Shown: positions 8,402 through 17,972, counted from the first letter of the stretch. The stretch: DNA of 64,000 bases from Streptococcus cristatus AS 1.3089 (GCF_000385925.1 NC_021175.1:999501-1063500), one strand, 5' to 3'. The notes: generated from the letters alone by a model not told the origin. A program made the numbers and translations.

Positions 8402-8767
8402 TCATTTTATATCTTCTCTGCCAATCACATTTTCATCAACAATTTCGCCATTGATTTCTCTAATCTTCTTTGAAATGTGAATGTGAATCTCCCTTAAATC
8501 GGCTACATAATTTTCAATATTTAGCAATGAAGTATAGATATCATACATTCCATTGAGATAGGCTGGATTATCTGTATCATGTATTGATTCTAAGTCTAAA
8601 TTTTTCATTGTAGCAATCCCTCTGGCAAGATTATCGAAGTCTTCTTGTAACTCTTCATGAATGTCATCATAAACATCCGATATCTTTTCTGGATTTATTA
8701 AATGCTCATTATAATGGGAATTTAATTTTGAATAAAGGGTTGTTAACTCTTGCAATAATTGTTTCAT
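8402..8767 (-). CDS. Hypothetical helical protein, paralogue family A (121 aa)
   Basis: Start chosen at ATG 8767 (MKQLLQELTTLYSKLNSHYN) because AAAGGAC lies about five bases upstream and because family A paralogues begin at the equivalent point; a longer reading needs an upstream TTG without a good ribosome binding site. The protein is divergent from the other two members but keeps the order: N-terminal helix, EKISDVYDDIHEELQEDFDN, DNPAYLNGMYDIYTSLLNIE and ISKKIREINGEIVDE. It is the first gene of the A-B-A-B-A set in transcription order, and a repeat element lies upstream. Confidence 0.55.
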   Translation of the reverse strand: MKQLLQELTTLYSKLNSHYNEHLINPEKISDVYDDIHEELQEDFDNLARGIATMKNLDLESIHDTDNPAYLNGMYDIYTSLLNIENYVADLREIHIHISKKIREINGEIVDENVIGREDIK

Positions 8768-8903
8768 AAGTGTCCTTTGGTTCATTCTATTCAGGAAAGC
8801 ATTTGACTTCAAAACAATATCTGCCTCTTGCAAAATAGGCAGGTTGTTAAAAATCAATGTTCAATAAAACTAGTATAGCAAAAACTCTCGAAAAAATAAA
8901 AAT

Positions 8904-9080
8904 GAGTCTGGGACAAAAGTCCTAGCCTCCCAATTGTCTTTGGATTGTCGAGCAAGACGCAGTGGTTGAGTAGGCTCTACTACGCTGATTTCATCAGCTT
9001 TTACAGCCCTACTCAACTGTGCGGAGGTGGGACTACGAAATCGAATTCTTACGAATTACCGATTTCTGTCCTACTCTCAT
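8904..9080 (+). repeat. Intergenic repeat, about 175 bp, copy 1 of 5
   Basis: Begins GAGTCTGGGACAAAAGTCC and ends near CCGATTTCTGTCCTACTC. The left end folds as a GGGAC/GTCC hairpin; the right end pairs GGGAC with GTCC across an AAATCGAATT..AATTxxCGATTT stem. Both ends thus look like terminator hairpins. It lies between two immunity genes transcribed leftwards. The same element occurs at 25.2 and 35.4 kb in the same orientation and at 22.6 and 59.4 kb inverted. Confidence 0.8.
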
Positions 9081-9094
9081 TAAATCAAATAAGA

Positions 9095-9660
9095 TTACAA
9101 CTTAACAATCACTTGCTCACGACCAGCATACCTATCGATTTCTTCTTGCCAGATTGCTATCAATTCATCATCAACAATGACTGGACTATTTACCTCTTTC
9201 ATTTTTTGAATTCTTTCGTCAATCGATTTAATCTTACACACTTTACTGTTAATCGTGGCCAGAAATTCTTTAAACGAAAGATGGAAGGGGATAATTTTTG
9301 TTTTTCATGATCAAAAAATGCTATGAGATTATAATTTTGATTAGAAATTCCCAAAAGAATATAATTTCCAAAACTATCCTCTGCAATCGGTAGGTAATCA
9401 ACTTCAATATAATCTGATAGAAAATCATGATCAATTAAATACTGGAAATTATATTCATAATTAGCATTTTCAAACCCATAAAAGGCTCGAATATCTGAAC
9501 TTTCTTTCTTTATTTTAAAGCTTGTCTGTAGGGTATTTCCACCATTATAGTTTATTAAAAAGGTTCTATATTCTTCTGGGAACAAAATGTCATGATTTTT
9601 TTCAAATTGAGCCAATGCCTCTGAAACACCTGTTTTATCAAATGGAAAAATTCTTAACAT
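9095..9660 (-). pseudogene. SUKH immunity gene, paralogue 1, frameshifted
   Basis: From ATG at 9660 the product starts MLRIFPFDKTGVSEALAQFE and shows the SUKH core FPEEYRTFLINYNGG and LPIAEDSFGNYILLG, but shifts frame near 9285 after FDHEKQKLSP. In the alternative frame the C-terminal half continues (LSFKEFLATINSKV, then SIDERIQKMKEVNSPV) to the signature WQEEIDRYAGREQVIVKL and a TAA at 9095-9097. The length of 566 bases is one short of a codon multiple. The intact homologue is at 11514-12080. Confidence 0.75.
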
Positions 9661-9704
9661 CTTTTATCCTTTTTTTGTTATTGAATAGCTAGCATACTTG
9701 AATT

Positions 9705-10016
9705 TCAGCTTTTTCTATCTATTTCATTGGAAAGTTTTAGTAATATATCGCGTAATTCCTCAAAATCTAAAGAGAGATTGTGTAGACCTACTATCATCTG
9801 TGAAATTGCTTCTCTGTCCAACTGATTGTCTTTTGTAAGGGACTGAACCAGCTTTTCATTTCCCTTCTTTATCCAACCTACATGATTTGGAATGTAGTCT
9901 CTTAAATAGTCTGTGAAGCCTTCTAGAGCTTCTTCTGAAAACGGCACCTCAGCTTGACTTGTTCGAATCAATGAAATACTTTCTACTATTTTATTTAACT
10001 CTTTCTCAATTGTCAT
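9705..10016 (-). CDS. Hypothetical helical protein (103 aa)
   Basis: A soluble, all-helical protein of unknown family beginning MTIEKELNKIVESISLIRTS. The arrangement of a long central helix pair (FTDYLRDYIPNHVGWIKKG) and a final helix (HNLSLDFEELRDILLKLSNE) recalls paralogue family A, but identity is too low for certainty. It sits between two decayed SUKH paralogues. Context suggests an immunity-associated role. Confidence 0.5.
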   Translation of the reverse strand: MTIEKELNKIVESISLIRTSQAEVPFSEEALEGFTDYLRDYIPNHVGWIKKGNEKLVQSLTKDNQLDREAISQMIVGLHNLSLDFEELRDILLKLSNEIDRKS

Positions 10017-10168
10017 TTTAATCTTCTTCTTTCATGATAGAGATATGTTCCGATAAATTATCCATCTTTGACTGAGATAGATTGATAGTGCTAGTTCCTT
10101 CAGGAGTCTAGCTTAGAAGGTCAATGATGAACAAATCTAGTATAACAGAAACTCTCCAAAAAAATAAA

Positions 10169-10195
10169 AATGTGACAACATCAGGTTATCACATT
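10169..10195 (-). terminator. Rho-independent terminator
   Basis: Minus strand AATGTGATAAC, a 5-base loop, then GTTGTCACATT and a T-rich run. It follows the frameshifted SUKH paralogue ending at 10209. The rest of 10017-10208 holds a possible -10 box (TATACTAG-like, near 10140) and nothing else recognised. Confidence 0.65.
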
Positions 10196-10208
10196 AAACA
10201 AAATAAGA

Positions 10209-10771
10209 CTACAACCTAACAATCACTTGCTCACGGCCTGCATATCTATCAATTTCTTCTTGCCAGATTGTCTTTAATCTAGGTGTAATTTCTTTTTTAC
10301 TGCCTACGGATCTCATATCGGCGATTCTTTCTTCAATCGTGCGAATTTTTTTCTTTTTACTTTTAATCTTAGCCACCCAGTCTTCAAAATTGATTTCTAA
10401 ATGCTGCACGAGCTGACCTTCATGGTCAAAAAAAGCTAGCTGATTGAAATTTTTGTCTGTAACACCAAGAAGAATAGAATTCAAAACTATCCTTGGCTAT
10501 AGGAATAAAGCCTCTTTCTAAAACTTCTTCTAAAAACCATTATCAATCAAATATTGGAAATTATTGTATTGACTCGCTTTATTAAATCCATAAAAAGCTC
10601 GTATGTCTGAAGTTTTACGATTTATGCTAAAACTAGTTTGTAAGCTATTACCACCATTATATTTAAGTAGAAATTTTTATATTTTTCTGGAAACTTGATT
10701 GTAAACTCATCTTCAAAATCCGCTATAGCCTGATCTACACCTTCTGTATCGTAAGGAAAAATTCTTAACAT
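10209..10771 (-). pseudogene. SUKH immunity gene, paralogue 2, multiply broken
   Basis: Starts at ATG 10771 (MLRIFPYDTEGVDQAIADFE) and has the SUKH motif FPEKYKNFY before the first shift near 10670. The middle (the FYGF..A.YNNFQYLI region) survives only in other frames. The last 91 codons are open again, from ILLGVTDKNFNQLAFFDHEG to the shared C-terminal signature WQEEIDRYAGREQVIVRL. At least two indels are needed to restore it. It is a paralogue of the 9095-9660 and 11514-12080 genes. Confidence 0.7.
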
Positions 10772-10847
10772 TTCTAACTCCAAATTTTGTACTATCTTGT
10801 GAAGTTTTAATTCAATCAATCCAATATTTTTTAAAATAATTACTGAA

Positions 10848-10875
10848 TAAAAAGAGGGACTACACATTATCCCTC
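10848..10875 (-). terminator. Rho-independent terminator
   Basis: Minus strand GAGGGA, a loop, TCCCTC and then TTTTTATT, just beyond the stop of the 10887-11342 SUKH gene. It ends that gene's transcript ahead of the broken paralogue 2. Confidence 0.75.
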
Positions 10876-10886
10876 CCATTTTAACA

Positions 10887-11342
10887 TTAATTTTGGACTA
10901 ATTCTAGAAATTCAGAAAAAGTGCGAGCCAGAAAATAGGCATTGTTTTCATCACTAGAGCCCTCTAGATTATATGTATCATCATAATAATAAATACCTTC
11001 ATTTTCATCACCACTCAACCAGAAAACTAGAAAACCATGTTGCAAGGAATTGCCTATAATTATTGAGTTAGAAAAAAGATCATCTAAATATTCATCAGTC
11101 CAATCTTCTATATCAGAGTTTTTTACGCCAGTCTTAATCCCATATAAAACATCAATATTAATTTCTTCATTGATGTTCTGTATCTCAATAGAATTTTCAA
11201 ACTCATAGGAAGGACATCGTCCACCATTGTTTTCTTTCAGAAAGTTTTTATAATCGTCTGGAAGAGTTAGGTTGTATTTCTCTTCCAAATCTTTTATTTC
11301 CTCATCACTGGCACGACCTAGTGCTCGAATCATTAGGCTCAT
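10887..11342 (-). CDS. SMI1/KNR4 (SUKH) family protein, divergent
   Basis: About 151 residues. SUKH features are clear: LGRASDEEIKDLEEKYNLTL, LPDDYKNFLKENNGG, a central NSIIIGNSLQHGFLVFWLSG and GIYYYDDTYNLEGSS near the end. I start it at ATG 11342 (MSLMIRALGR), with AGAGGAAAATAAG upstream; an open N-terminal extension to 11471 is basic, unlike SUKH proteins, and lacks support. It belongs to a different SUKH subgroup than its neighbours, with no C-terminal WQEEID..AGREQ signature. Predicted immunity protein. Confidence 0.75.
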   Translation of the reverse strand: MSLMIRALGRASDEEIKDLEEKYNLTLPDDYKNFLKENNGGRCPSYEFENSIEIQNINEEINIDVLYGIKTGVKNSDIEDWTDEYLDDLFSNSIIIGNSLQHGFLVFWLSGDENEGIYYYDDTYNLEGSSDENNAYFLARTFSEFLELVQN

Positions 11343-11513
11343 CTTATTTTCCTCTTCTTTTAAATATCGCAATCTTTGGTTTACGATTTTTGTTGAACAT
11401 GCTCCCCTTTTGGTTAAAAGGCTTGATGCCTTTGAGACTGTTTTACCCATCTCTCGCAAAAGCAGAGGCAATTTAGAAAGTCAGATAGCAATAAAGCTAA
11501 GTAAAAATCAATA

Positions 11514-12080
11514 TTACAGCTTAACAATCACTTGCTCTCGACCTGCAAATTCATCGATTTCTTCTTGCCATAATGCTTTTAACGCATCATCAACTACAAC
11601 AGGACTTCCAATTTCTTCCATTTCTTTCGTTCGCTCCTCAATGGATGGAATATGAACAACAGGACTTTTTATCTTTTTTAGAAATTCAGTAAAATCGATA
11701 GTGAATGAGATATACGTTTGCTTTTCATGATCATAAAAACCTATTTTATTATAAGTACTAGCGCCGACACCAATTAGAATACTGTTACCAAAACTGTCTT
11801 TAGCTATGGGTAGATAATGATTTTCAATAAAATCTTCTAAAAAGCCTTTTTCGACTAGATATTTAAAATTACTATAATGGTTAGCTAATGAAAAACCATA
11901 AAAGGAGTGGATATCTGAACGAACTTTCTCAACTTTAAATCTTGTATCAATCGTATCTCCGCCATTATACTTTAATAAAAATTCTTTATATTTTTCAGGC
12001 AAGGAAATAGAATAATTTTTCTCCAATTGTTCTATTTCAGTTATGATACCATCGGTTTTAAATGGGAAAATTCTTAACAT
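11514..12080 (-). CDS. SMI1/KNR4 (SUKH) family protein, intact paralogue 3 (188 aa)
   Basis: The only unbroken member of three paralogues. Order: MLRIFPFKTDGI start, LPEKYKEFLLKYNGGDTID, FYGFSLANHYSNFKYLVEKG, LPIAKDSFGNSILIGVG, YDHEKQ, a helix ITDFTEFLKKI-like, then the C-terminal helical extension SIEERTKEMEEIG and WQEEIDEFAGREQVIVKL. The extension beyond the SUKH core (about 50 residues) is the shared signature of the set. It is the first gene of the island after uvrC and probably the functional version. Immunity role inferred. Confidence 0.8.
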   Translation of the reverse strand: MLRIFPFKTDGIITEIEQLEKNYSISLPEKYKEFLLKYNGGDTIDTRFKVEKVRSDIHSFYGFSLANHYSNFKYLVEKGFLEDFIENHYLPIAKDSFGNSILIGVGASTYNKIGFYDHEKQTYISFTIDFTEFLKKIKSPVVHIPSIEERTKEMEEIGSPVVVDDALKALWQEEIDEFAGREQVIVKL

Positions 12081-12195
12081 ATCTACCTCTTTTCACTACT
12101 GGCATCAAAATATCCTCCATCAATCTGGTTGAGCAATATCAATGAGTATTTGAAAGCTGTATCTGAATTTCTCTAAAATCAGATAAATTTTTCTT

Positions 12196-14028
12196 TCAAT
12201 CTATGCCTACAATCGGTTCCGCCACTTCTAACAGGGGGCGGGATGGCTCTGTTTGATTGAGTTTTACCTGCACAGCTTCTGCCACTGCTCGCGGTACACC
12301 CACTTCGACGATTTCATCGACACTGGCTTCTTTAATTTTGGTCAGAGATTTGAAATGCTTCATGAGATTTTGCTTACGTTTTGGTCCCAAGCCTTCGATG
12401 CCGTCTAGCTGCGATGAGAAGGAATTCTTAGATCGAAGCTGACGGTGGAAGGTAATGGCAAAGCGGTGGACCTCATCTTGGATGCGCTGGAGGAGGAAGA
12501 ATTCCTGAGAATTACGAGATAATTCGACGACTTGCAGAGGATCACCAAAGAGCAATTCATGAGTCTGGTGCTTATCATTTTTTTGCAGTCCAGCGATCGG
12601 AATATCAAGTCCCAACTGGTTTTGGATAACTTCTTTAGCAATATTGACCTGGCCTTGTCCACCGTCAATGACAATCAGATCTGGTGGCGTCAGCCCGTCA
12701 CGTATCACCCGACTATAGCGGCGCTTGATAACCTCTCTCATACTGGCGTAGTCGTCCGGCCCTACCACGGTCTTGATCTTGTATTTGCGGTAATCCTTCT
12801 TGCTAGGCTTACCATTGACAAAGACCACCATAGCCGATACAGGACTGGTCCCCATGATGTTGGAGTTATCGAAAGACTCAATCCGAACGGGCGTCGGAAT
12901 GTTAAGGAGCTTCCCTAGATTTTCGATAGCGCCCTGCGTTTTCTCAACGGATTTCTCCAAAAGATCAAATTTCTGCTGGAGGCTGACCCGAGCATTCTTA
13001 ATAGCCAGATTGACCAACTGTTTCTTTTCGCCACGCTGAGGCTTGACTACTTTGGTATCCACAACGGCCCGAACAGCTTCTTCATCAATGTCTGCTGGAA
13101 TTAAGATTTCATTGGGCTTGAGATGAGACTTTTCTTGGTAAAACTGGCCAATATAGGTCAGAAAATCTTCGTCGGGATCATTGTAATAGGGAAAAAGATT
13201 GACATCACGCTCGATTAGTTTGCCCTGGCGGACAAAGAAGACTTGGACGCACATCCAGCCCTTGTCCACATAGTAACCAAAAACATCCCGATTCTGCAAA
13301 TCTTTAGCCATGACCCGCTGCTTGGTACGCAAGGTTCCAATAGCCTGAATCAGGTCACGGTATTCGGCTGCCCGCTCAAATTCCATAGCTGCAGCTGTTT
13401 TATTCATCTTATCACGCAGCTCATCGATAATCTTATCGTCCTGACCTTTGAGAAAGTCCGACACTTCCTGAGCCATATTCTTGAAATACTGGCTATCCCG
13501 CTTGCAAATTGTATGGGCTTCGCATTGCCCCAAGTGATAATAAAAGCAGACTTTTGCAGGTGGATTGGTACATTTTTTGAAAGTGAAAATTCGATCGAGC
13601 AAACGCTTGATTTCATTGGCTGCACCGACGTCTGGATAAGGCCCAAAATAAAGACCACCATCCTTTTTGACTTGGCGCGTGATAATCAGACGAGGATAGA
13701 CTTCGTTGGTAATCTTAATAAAAGGATAGGACTTATCGTCCTTGAGCATGATATTGTACTTGGGCTTATTTTCCTTGATTAGATTGATTTCTAGGAGGAG
13801 AGCCTCAATATTGGACTCAGTGACAATAAACTCAAAATCCTCAATCTCGGAAACCAGGGCCTCCGTCTTGGTGTCGTGGCTGCCACGAAAATAAGAGCGA
13901 ACCCGATTACGGAGATTCTTGGCTTTTCCTACATAGATAATGGTACCGTTTTTGTCCTTGTGAATGTAACAGCCGGGACTGGTCGGCAACAGTTCCAGCT
14001 TGGATTGGATTAGCTTGTTTGTAGACAT
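12196..14028 (-). CDS. uvrC: Excinuclease ABC subunit C
   Basis: UvrC makes the two incisions around a DNA lesion in nucleotide excision repair, working with UvrA and UvrB. The 610-residue length is normal. N-terminal GIY-YIG nuclease ([20 protein letters not shown], residues about 19-38), the cysteine cluster region, a UVR motif near 205-230 ([20 protein letters not shown]), the RNase H-like C-terminal nuclease ([30 protein letters not shown]) and helix-hairpin-helix repeats ([19 protein letters not shown]) are all visible. It stands alone, with the immunity island downstream. Uncharged, extended tail after residue 595 is of no known importance. Confidence 0.98.
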   Translation of the reverse strand: MSTNKLIQSKLELLPTSPGCYIHKDKNGTIIYVGKAKNLRNRVRSYFRGSHDTKTEALVSEIEDFEFIVTESNIEALLLEINLIKENKPKYNIMLKDDKSYPFIKITNEVYPRLIITRQVKKDGGLYFGPYPDVGAANEIKRLLDRIFTFKKCTNPPAKVCFYYHLGQCEAHTICKRDSQYFKNMAQEVSDFLKGQDDKIIDELRDKMNKTAAAMEFERAAEYRDLIQAIGTLRTKQRVMAKDLQNRDVFGYYVDKGWMCVQVFFVRQGKLIERDVNLFPYYNDPDEDFLTYIGQFYQEKSHLKPNEILIPADIDEEAVRAVVDTKVVKPQRGEKKQLVNLAIKNARVSLQQKFDLLEKSVEKTQGAIENLGKLLNIPTPVRIESFDNSNIMGTSPVSAMVVFVNGKPSKKDYRKYKIKTVVGPDDYASMREVIKRRYSRVIRDGLTPPDLIVIDGGQGQVNIAKEVIQNQLGLDIPIAGLQKNDKHQTHELLFGDPLQVVELSRNSQEFFLLQRIQDEVHRFAITFHRQLRSKNSFSSQLDGIEGLGPKRKQNLMKHFKSLTKIKEASVDEIVEVGVPRAVAEAVQVKLNQTEPSRPLLEVAEPIVGID

Positions 14029-14150
14029 ATTTCTCCAAAATCCTATCTTTTCAATAGAAACTTTTCATTTTCCTAGAACATGCACTTCCCTAACAATTCA
14101 TGATCATTCCTCGTTGCAAATGTTTATTTCTAGGTTGGTAGATCTTAGGC

Positions 14151-15245
14151 TTACTTTGATTCTTGCGCCCTTTTTTCTAACATTTTCTTTATGAAATAAG
14201 GCATTTTGACATTTTCTCTGCCCTTTTTCTCTATCAACTTTTTGACAAATTCAGGCATTTGAAGTTCTTCCGTTTCGCTTAAAATTTGATTACTTTCTTC
14301 TGAAGGGGCCAATTCGTCAAAGGTTGTTTCTTCTGGATGCATGTATCGAAGCTCTTCTGCTTCATGCTGACGAATAGTTGCTAATAATGCAGCAATCAAA
14401 CGGGAGTCTGTGTTAGGCATTGGTGGGCGATGATAAGCCACACCGAGTTCTTGGCACAATTCCTGACACTCCACGTCATTATCGAACAGTACCTCGATAT
14501 GTTCGCTGATGAAACTGATTGGGACAAAGATATAATGTTGTGGATGAGTCGTCTGATCTCGGAGATATTCTAGGACATCTGGCTTGATCCACGGCAAGCC
14601 AATATCGCTTTCGCTCTGCCAAGTATTGATATACTCAGATGGAGCAAGGCCCAGCCGATTGGCAATCAACTGTGAGTTTTCAATAATCTGATCAATATAT
14701 GGATCTTCAAAATCAAGGGCTAAAACTGGTACACTGTGAGCTGAGAAAATGACCTTAAAACTTTCATCTTTGACTTTTGCTTGCAAGATTTTCCTGATTT
14801 CTTCCTCCCAAAAGCGAAGCAAGTCCTCAGCCTGATACCATTCTTTGATAATATGGAATTTAATTGTCTGGCTCGTAATAAATTTTTCATACCCCATAAC
14901 AGAATAAAAAGAATAATGCGGTTCTAAAATCAAGCAGATACATTCCTCAATCCCGTCATCCTCCATCTGCTTAATAACATCTGGAATAAAAGGGCGAGAA
15001 AATTTATTAGCAAAATAGACAGCATACTCTCCCTTTAAAGCTTCTTTCACCAGCTCAACTTCTGCCCGCGTGATGCGTTGCAGGGGGCTGCCACCAATAC
15101 GCTGATAATTATCATGAAGGTGCTGAATCTCCTGATCAGTAGGTCGCACGCCACGACGGATATTCGTGAAAAATTCTGCAATATCCTCAAAAGTATAACC
15201 CTCTGGCGATCCAAAGGTCATCATTAGAATAGCTTTTTTAGTCAT
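14151..15245 (-). CDS. hemH: Ferrochelatase (coproporphyrin type)
   Basis: Inserts ferrous iron into a porphyrin. The 364-residue protein has [20 protein letters not shown] at the N-terminus, the catalytic His in FSAHSVP, and the acidic site [12 protein letters not shown]. Gram-positive enzymes usually have about 310 residues; here an extra tail of about 45 residues carries two related segments, [15 protein letters not shown] and [15 protein letters not shown], which are basic and amphipathic. No other heme-synthesis gene is nearby, so it probably acts on imported porphyrin or in metal exchange. Monocistronic as far as visible. Confidence 0.93.
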   Translation of the reverse strand: MTKKAILMMTFGSPEGYTFEDIAEFFTNIRRGVRPTDQEIQHLHDNYQRIGGSPLQRITRAEVELVKEALKGEYAVYFANKFSRPFIPDVIKQMEDDGIEECICLILEPHYSFYSVMGYEKFITSQTIKFHIIKEWYQAEDLLRFWEEEIRKILQAKVKDESFKVIFSAHSVPVLALDFEDPYIDQIIENSQLIANRLGLAPSEYINTWQSESDIGLPWIKPDVLEYLRDQTTHPQHYIFVPISFISEHIEVLFDNDVECQELCQELGVAYHRPPMPNTDSRLIAALLATIRQHEAEELRYMHPEETTFDELAPSEESNQILSETEELQMPEFVKKLIEKKGRENVKMPYFIKKMLEKRAQESK

Positions 15246-15397
15246 AAGTTCCTCTTTTTATATAAAATCCTCTGCTATTATAACATGATATCCCCTGAAA
15301 AGCAGATAAAAGGAATGTTTTCTAGCTAAATTAAGAATTATTTGAGTCTCAAAAAATTTTCTTCTTAAATTTGTTTCAATCAAACTAATTCACCAAT

Positions 15398-15429
15398 AAA
15401 AAATGAAGCGAGCTGTAACACTCACTTCA
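15398..15429 (-). terminator. Rho-independent terminator
   Basis: Minus strand TGAAGTGAG, loop, CTCGCTTCA, then TTTTTTATT. It directly follows the LPXTG surface protein gene and separates it from hemH. Confidence 0.8.
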
Positions 15430-15439
15430 CTGTTATCTG

Positions 15440-17890
15440 CTATAAAGCTTTTCTGCGGCGATGTTTCACTGCACCTGCGAGAAGAGCTGCACCAAGAGTC
15501 ATTCCAAGGAATGCTAGTTGTTCCGCTTCCGTTCCTGTATTAGGAAGGACAACTGACTGGCTAGGCGAAGCTTTAGGAGTCGCTGGAGTCGGTGTAGCAC
15601 TAGTATTATCAGTCTTTGGCTGAGCTTGAGCAGCTACATTAGCTGTCGGTTCAACCGATGCATCCTTCTCATCTTGAGAAGCTGGATTCGAAGTCAGAAG
15701 CATTTGACTCCCTGAACCTGCTGCAGCAAATCTAAGTCCACCATTTGCCCGATAAGTAGTTGTAGTGGCCGATGCTAGGGCTTGACGCTCTTCTTTTGGA
15801 AGAAGGTCTAACAAATAATTGTAATTTGCTAGCAACTCATTGTAGACTGTTTGCAAATCAGCTAATTTTTTATTTTCGGTCTCAGCTAGGGCTTGTTTAG
15901 CTTTCAGGTCAGCCTCTGCTCTTGCCAAATCTTGCTTAGCTTTTTCCAATTGCTGCGGAGCTGTTTTCAGATCTACAACCTTCTTCTTAGCTTCCACCAC
16001 ACGATTTTGAGCAGCGACCAATTCAGCTTTAGCTGCTTCCAAGGCTGCATTCTTGTTTTCTTCAGCGGTCTTCAAAGCTGCAAGCTGGTTTTTAGCCTCT
16101 TCCAAGGTTGCTTGGGCTTTCTGCAATTTAGCTTGGTATGGAGAGAGGGCAGCCGCGATTCTCGCTGTAGCTGATCTCAAAGCAGACTTTTTATCTGACA
16201 AGTTTTGTTGAGTCAGGGCTAGACCTTTCTCAGCAGCTTCAAGGTTCTGCTTAGCTTTGAGAACAGCAGCCACACGATTTTTCTGCTCATTAGACAAATC
16301 TGTCAGCTGATTATTTAAAAGATTCAGGCTAGACTCTTGACTAACTTTCTGCGCTTGTAACTCTGCCAAACGATTTTTCAACGCTGTCACATTGGCACTT
16401 GAAGCAGCCCCACGACTACCGCCGCTGCGGAGAAGTTTCTCCATCGCTTCAACTGTTAGTAGTGTGCCATTATTGACTCTTTGGTTGAAATTACGAACAT
16501 TGTGGAATCCAACTTCTGAAGTTCCGTGTGGAGTTCCCCATTGATTTGGATGAGTGTCATAGGCAGCAGAAATAGCGTTAGCCTTGTTATCCATCATTTG
16601 GACATAGTGACCAATTTTCGCAAAGACTTCCGCCCCTACTTTCATATAAATGGCATTAGCATCCAGTTGTCTTTCATCAGTTGGCAAGCCGTATTGGGCA
16701 GCAATCTTCTGATACAAGGCTTTTTCACTATGCCAGAAATTAACTGCACCTTGAGGATCGAAGCTAATAGCTACGTTTTCATTGCCAATCAGCTTGCCCA
16801 TGTGCCAGTTAGCCTTCTCAAAGTACAAGGTCTGAATTTGGCTGGCAACATTGGCATATGGATCCACCAAAAGTTCTGGCAGTCCTGCATTACGACGGTA
16901 GGCATTGATAGCCTTAACCAATTCCAAAGCCTGCAAGTTATTTTCCAAGCTAGCTGGGCTAGATGGATCTGAACCAACCGTGATGTTGAATTCATTCTGA
17001 CCACGTTTGTAAAGGGCTAAAGCATCAGCTGCAGCATTTCTTACAGCCTCGTTATTCGAATTATCTCGAAGATTTTCCAAGAATTGCGAATAGGTCGTAT
17101 TCCGTAAATCAACTGGCGCCGTACTTGCATTTTTCTGTTCATGCACCAACTCTGTGTTTGTTGCAGTAATCAATTGCTTGGTCTGCTCTAAGTTAGCCTG
17201 AGTTTGATTGATTTTATTTTGGATTTCTGCTTGATTTTGCGGTGCAACACTTGCTGCTTGTTCCGCTTTTGCTAGTTCATTTTTAGCATGATCCACAGCT
17301 GTCTGAGCTTGATTTTCTTGATTTTTAGCAGTTTCTACAGCTGCAGTTTCCGTATGAACTGGTTCTTTGGCTTTGTTTAACTCAGATTCTGCCACATCCA
17401 CCAATGACTGCTGGCCAGCAATTGTATTTTCTTGGTCTTTAACTGCCTGACTTGCTTCCTGGACTGCAGTTGCTGCTTCTTTGACAGTTTCTGATTTTGC
17501 TGTTACTTCTTCTTCAGCTTTTTTAACACTGCTCTCTGTTTGAGAAATGTTTTCTTCAGTTGCTGCCTTTTCATTTTCAGTAGCTGTATCTATCTTTTCT
17601 TGAGCTTCTGAAACTGCAGCTTTTGCTCCTTCAAGGTCTGCTTCAGCTTTCTTAGTTTGTTCTTGCTGTTGATTCACATTTTCTTTGGCAGCATCTGCTT
17701 TTTCCTTCGCTTCTGCTACATCCGCTGTCGTAATTGGTTTCTCGGTAACTGCTGTTGCCTTTGGTTTCGTAGCCGTTGACTCAACGAGTTCATCCGCTTT
17801 TACCTGATGGCTAAGCGCACCAGAAATAATCGTTGTCGCTGCAATGCCAGTCGCTACAACGGATTTACCAATTTTCTTGTCCATAGACAT
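15440..17890 (-). CDS. SEC10/PgrA-like LPXTG surface protein with CAP domain (816 aa)
   Basis: A secreted, sortase-anchored protein. A signal peptide (GIAATTIISGALSHQVKA) is followed by a long Ala/Glu/Lys-rich coiled coil (about 60-250), a CAP/SCP-like domain at about 310-480 (ELVKAINAYRRNAGLPELLV, NWHMGK, NENVAISFDPQGAVNFWHSE), a second coiled coil (about 500-720), a Ser/Pro-rich spacer and LPNTG at 782-786 with membrane helix and RRRKAL. The architecture matches SEC10/PgrA surface-exclusion-type proteins; despite that name the streptococcal role is unknown and adhesion is a guess. A 19-bp palindrome lies about 65 bases upstream. Confidence 0.88.
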   Translation of the reverse strand: MSMDKKIGKSVVATGIAATTIISGALSHQVKADELVESTATKPKATAVTEKPITTADVAEAKEKADAAKENVNQQQEQTKKAEADLEGAKAAVSEAQEKIDTATENEKAATEENISQTESSVKKAEEEVTAKSETVKEAATAVQEASQAVKDQENTIAGQQSLVDVAESELNKAKEPVHTETAAVETAKNQENQAQTAVDHAKNELAKAEQAASVAPQNQAEIQNKINQTQANLEQTKQLITATNTELVHEQKNASTAPVDLRNTTYSQFLENLRDNSNNEAVRNAAADALALYKRGQNEFNITVGSDPSSPASLENNLQALELVKAINAYRRNAGLPELLVDPYANVASQIQTLYFEKANWHMGKLIGNENVAISFDPQGAVNFWHSEKALYQKIAAQYGLPTDERQLDANAIYMKVGAEVFAKIGHYVQMMDNKANAISAAYDTHPNQWGTPHGTSEVGFHNVRNFNQRVNNGTLLTVEAMEKLLRSGGSRGAASSANVTALKNRLAELQAQKVSQESSLNLLNNQLTDLSNEQKNRVAAVLKAKQNLEAAEKGLALTQQNLSDKKSALRSATARIAAALSPYQAKLQKAQATLEEAKNQLAALKTAEENKNAALEAAKAELVAAQNRVVEAKKKVVDLKTAPQQLEKAKQDLARAEADLKAKQALAETENKKLADLQTVYNELLANYNYLLDLLPKEERQALASATTTTYRANGGLRFAAAGSGSQMLLTSNPASQDEKDASVEPTANVAAQAQPKTDNTSATPTPATPKASPSQSVVLPNTGTEAEQLAFLGMTLGAALLAGAVKHRRRKAL

Positions 17891-17953
17891 CTCCTTCTAA
17901 TAGCACATGTATCATTTCATATTTTAGTCCTACGCTATAATACTAACATAAAA

Positions 17954-17972
17954 TGACTGGTTAAACCAGTCA
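17954..17972 (-). promoter_or_regulatory. 19-bp palindrome upstream of the SEC10/PgrA-like gene
   Basis: TGACTGGTTAAACCAGTCA is a perfect inverted repeat with one central base. In the leftward direction it overlaps a -35-like TTGACT and is followed 17 bases later by TATGTT, with TATTAT further on, so it may be an operator. It can equally form a short hairpin followed by TTTTATG and end the upstream pht transcript. It shares the GTTAA core with AdcR boxes but not their spacing. Confidence 0.45.

Noticed and set aside
8945..9310. Plus-strand open frame of 121 codons
   Set aside because: It lies across the intergenic repeat and the antisense of a SUKH pseudogene; no ribosome binding site or protein-like composition.
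11343..11471. N-terminal extension of the SUKH gene at 10887
   Set aside because: Basic, unlike the family, and AGAGGA is correctly spaced to the ATG at 11342.
13243..13782. Plus-strand open frame of 179 codons inside uvrC
   Set aside because: Antisense shadow of a highly conserved gene, with no start signal.
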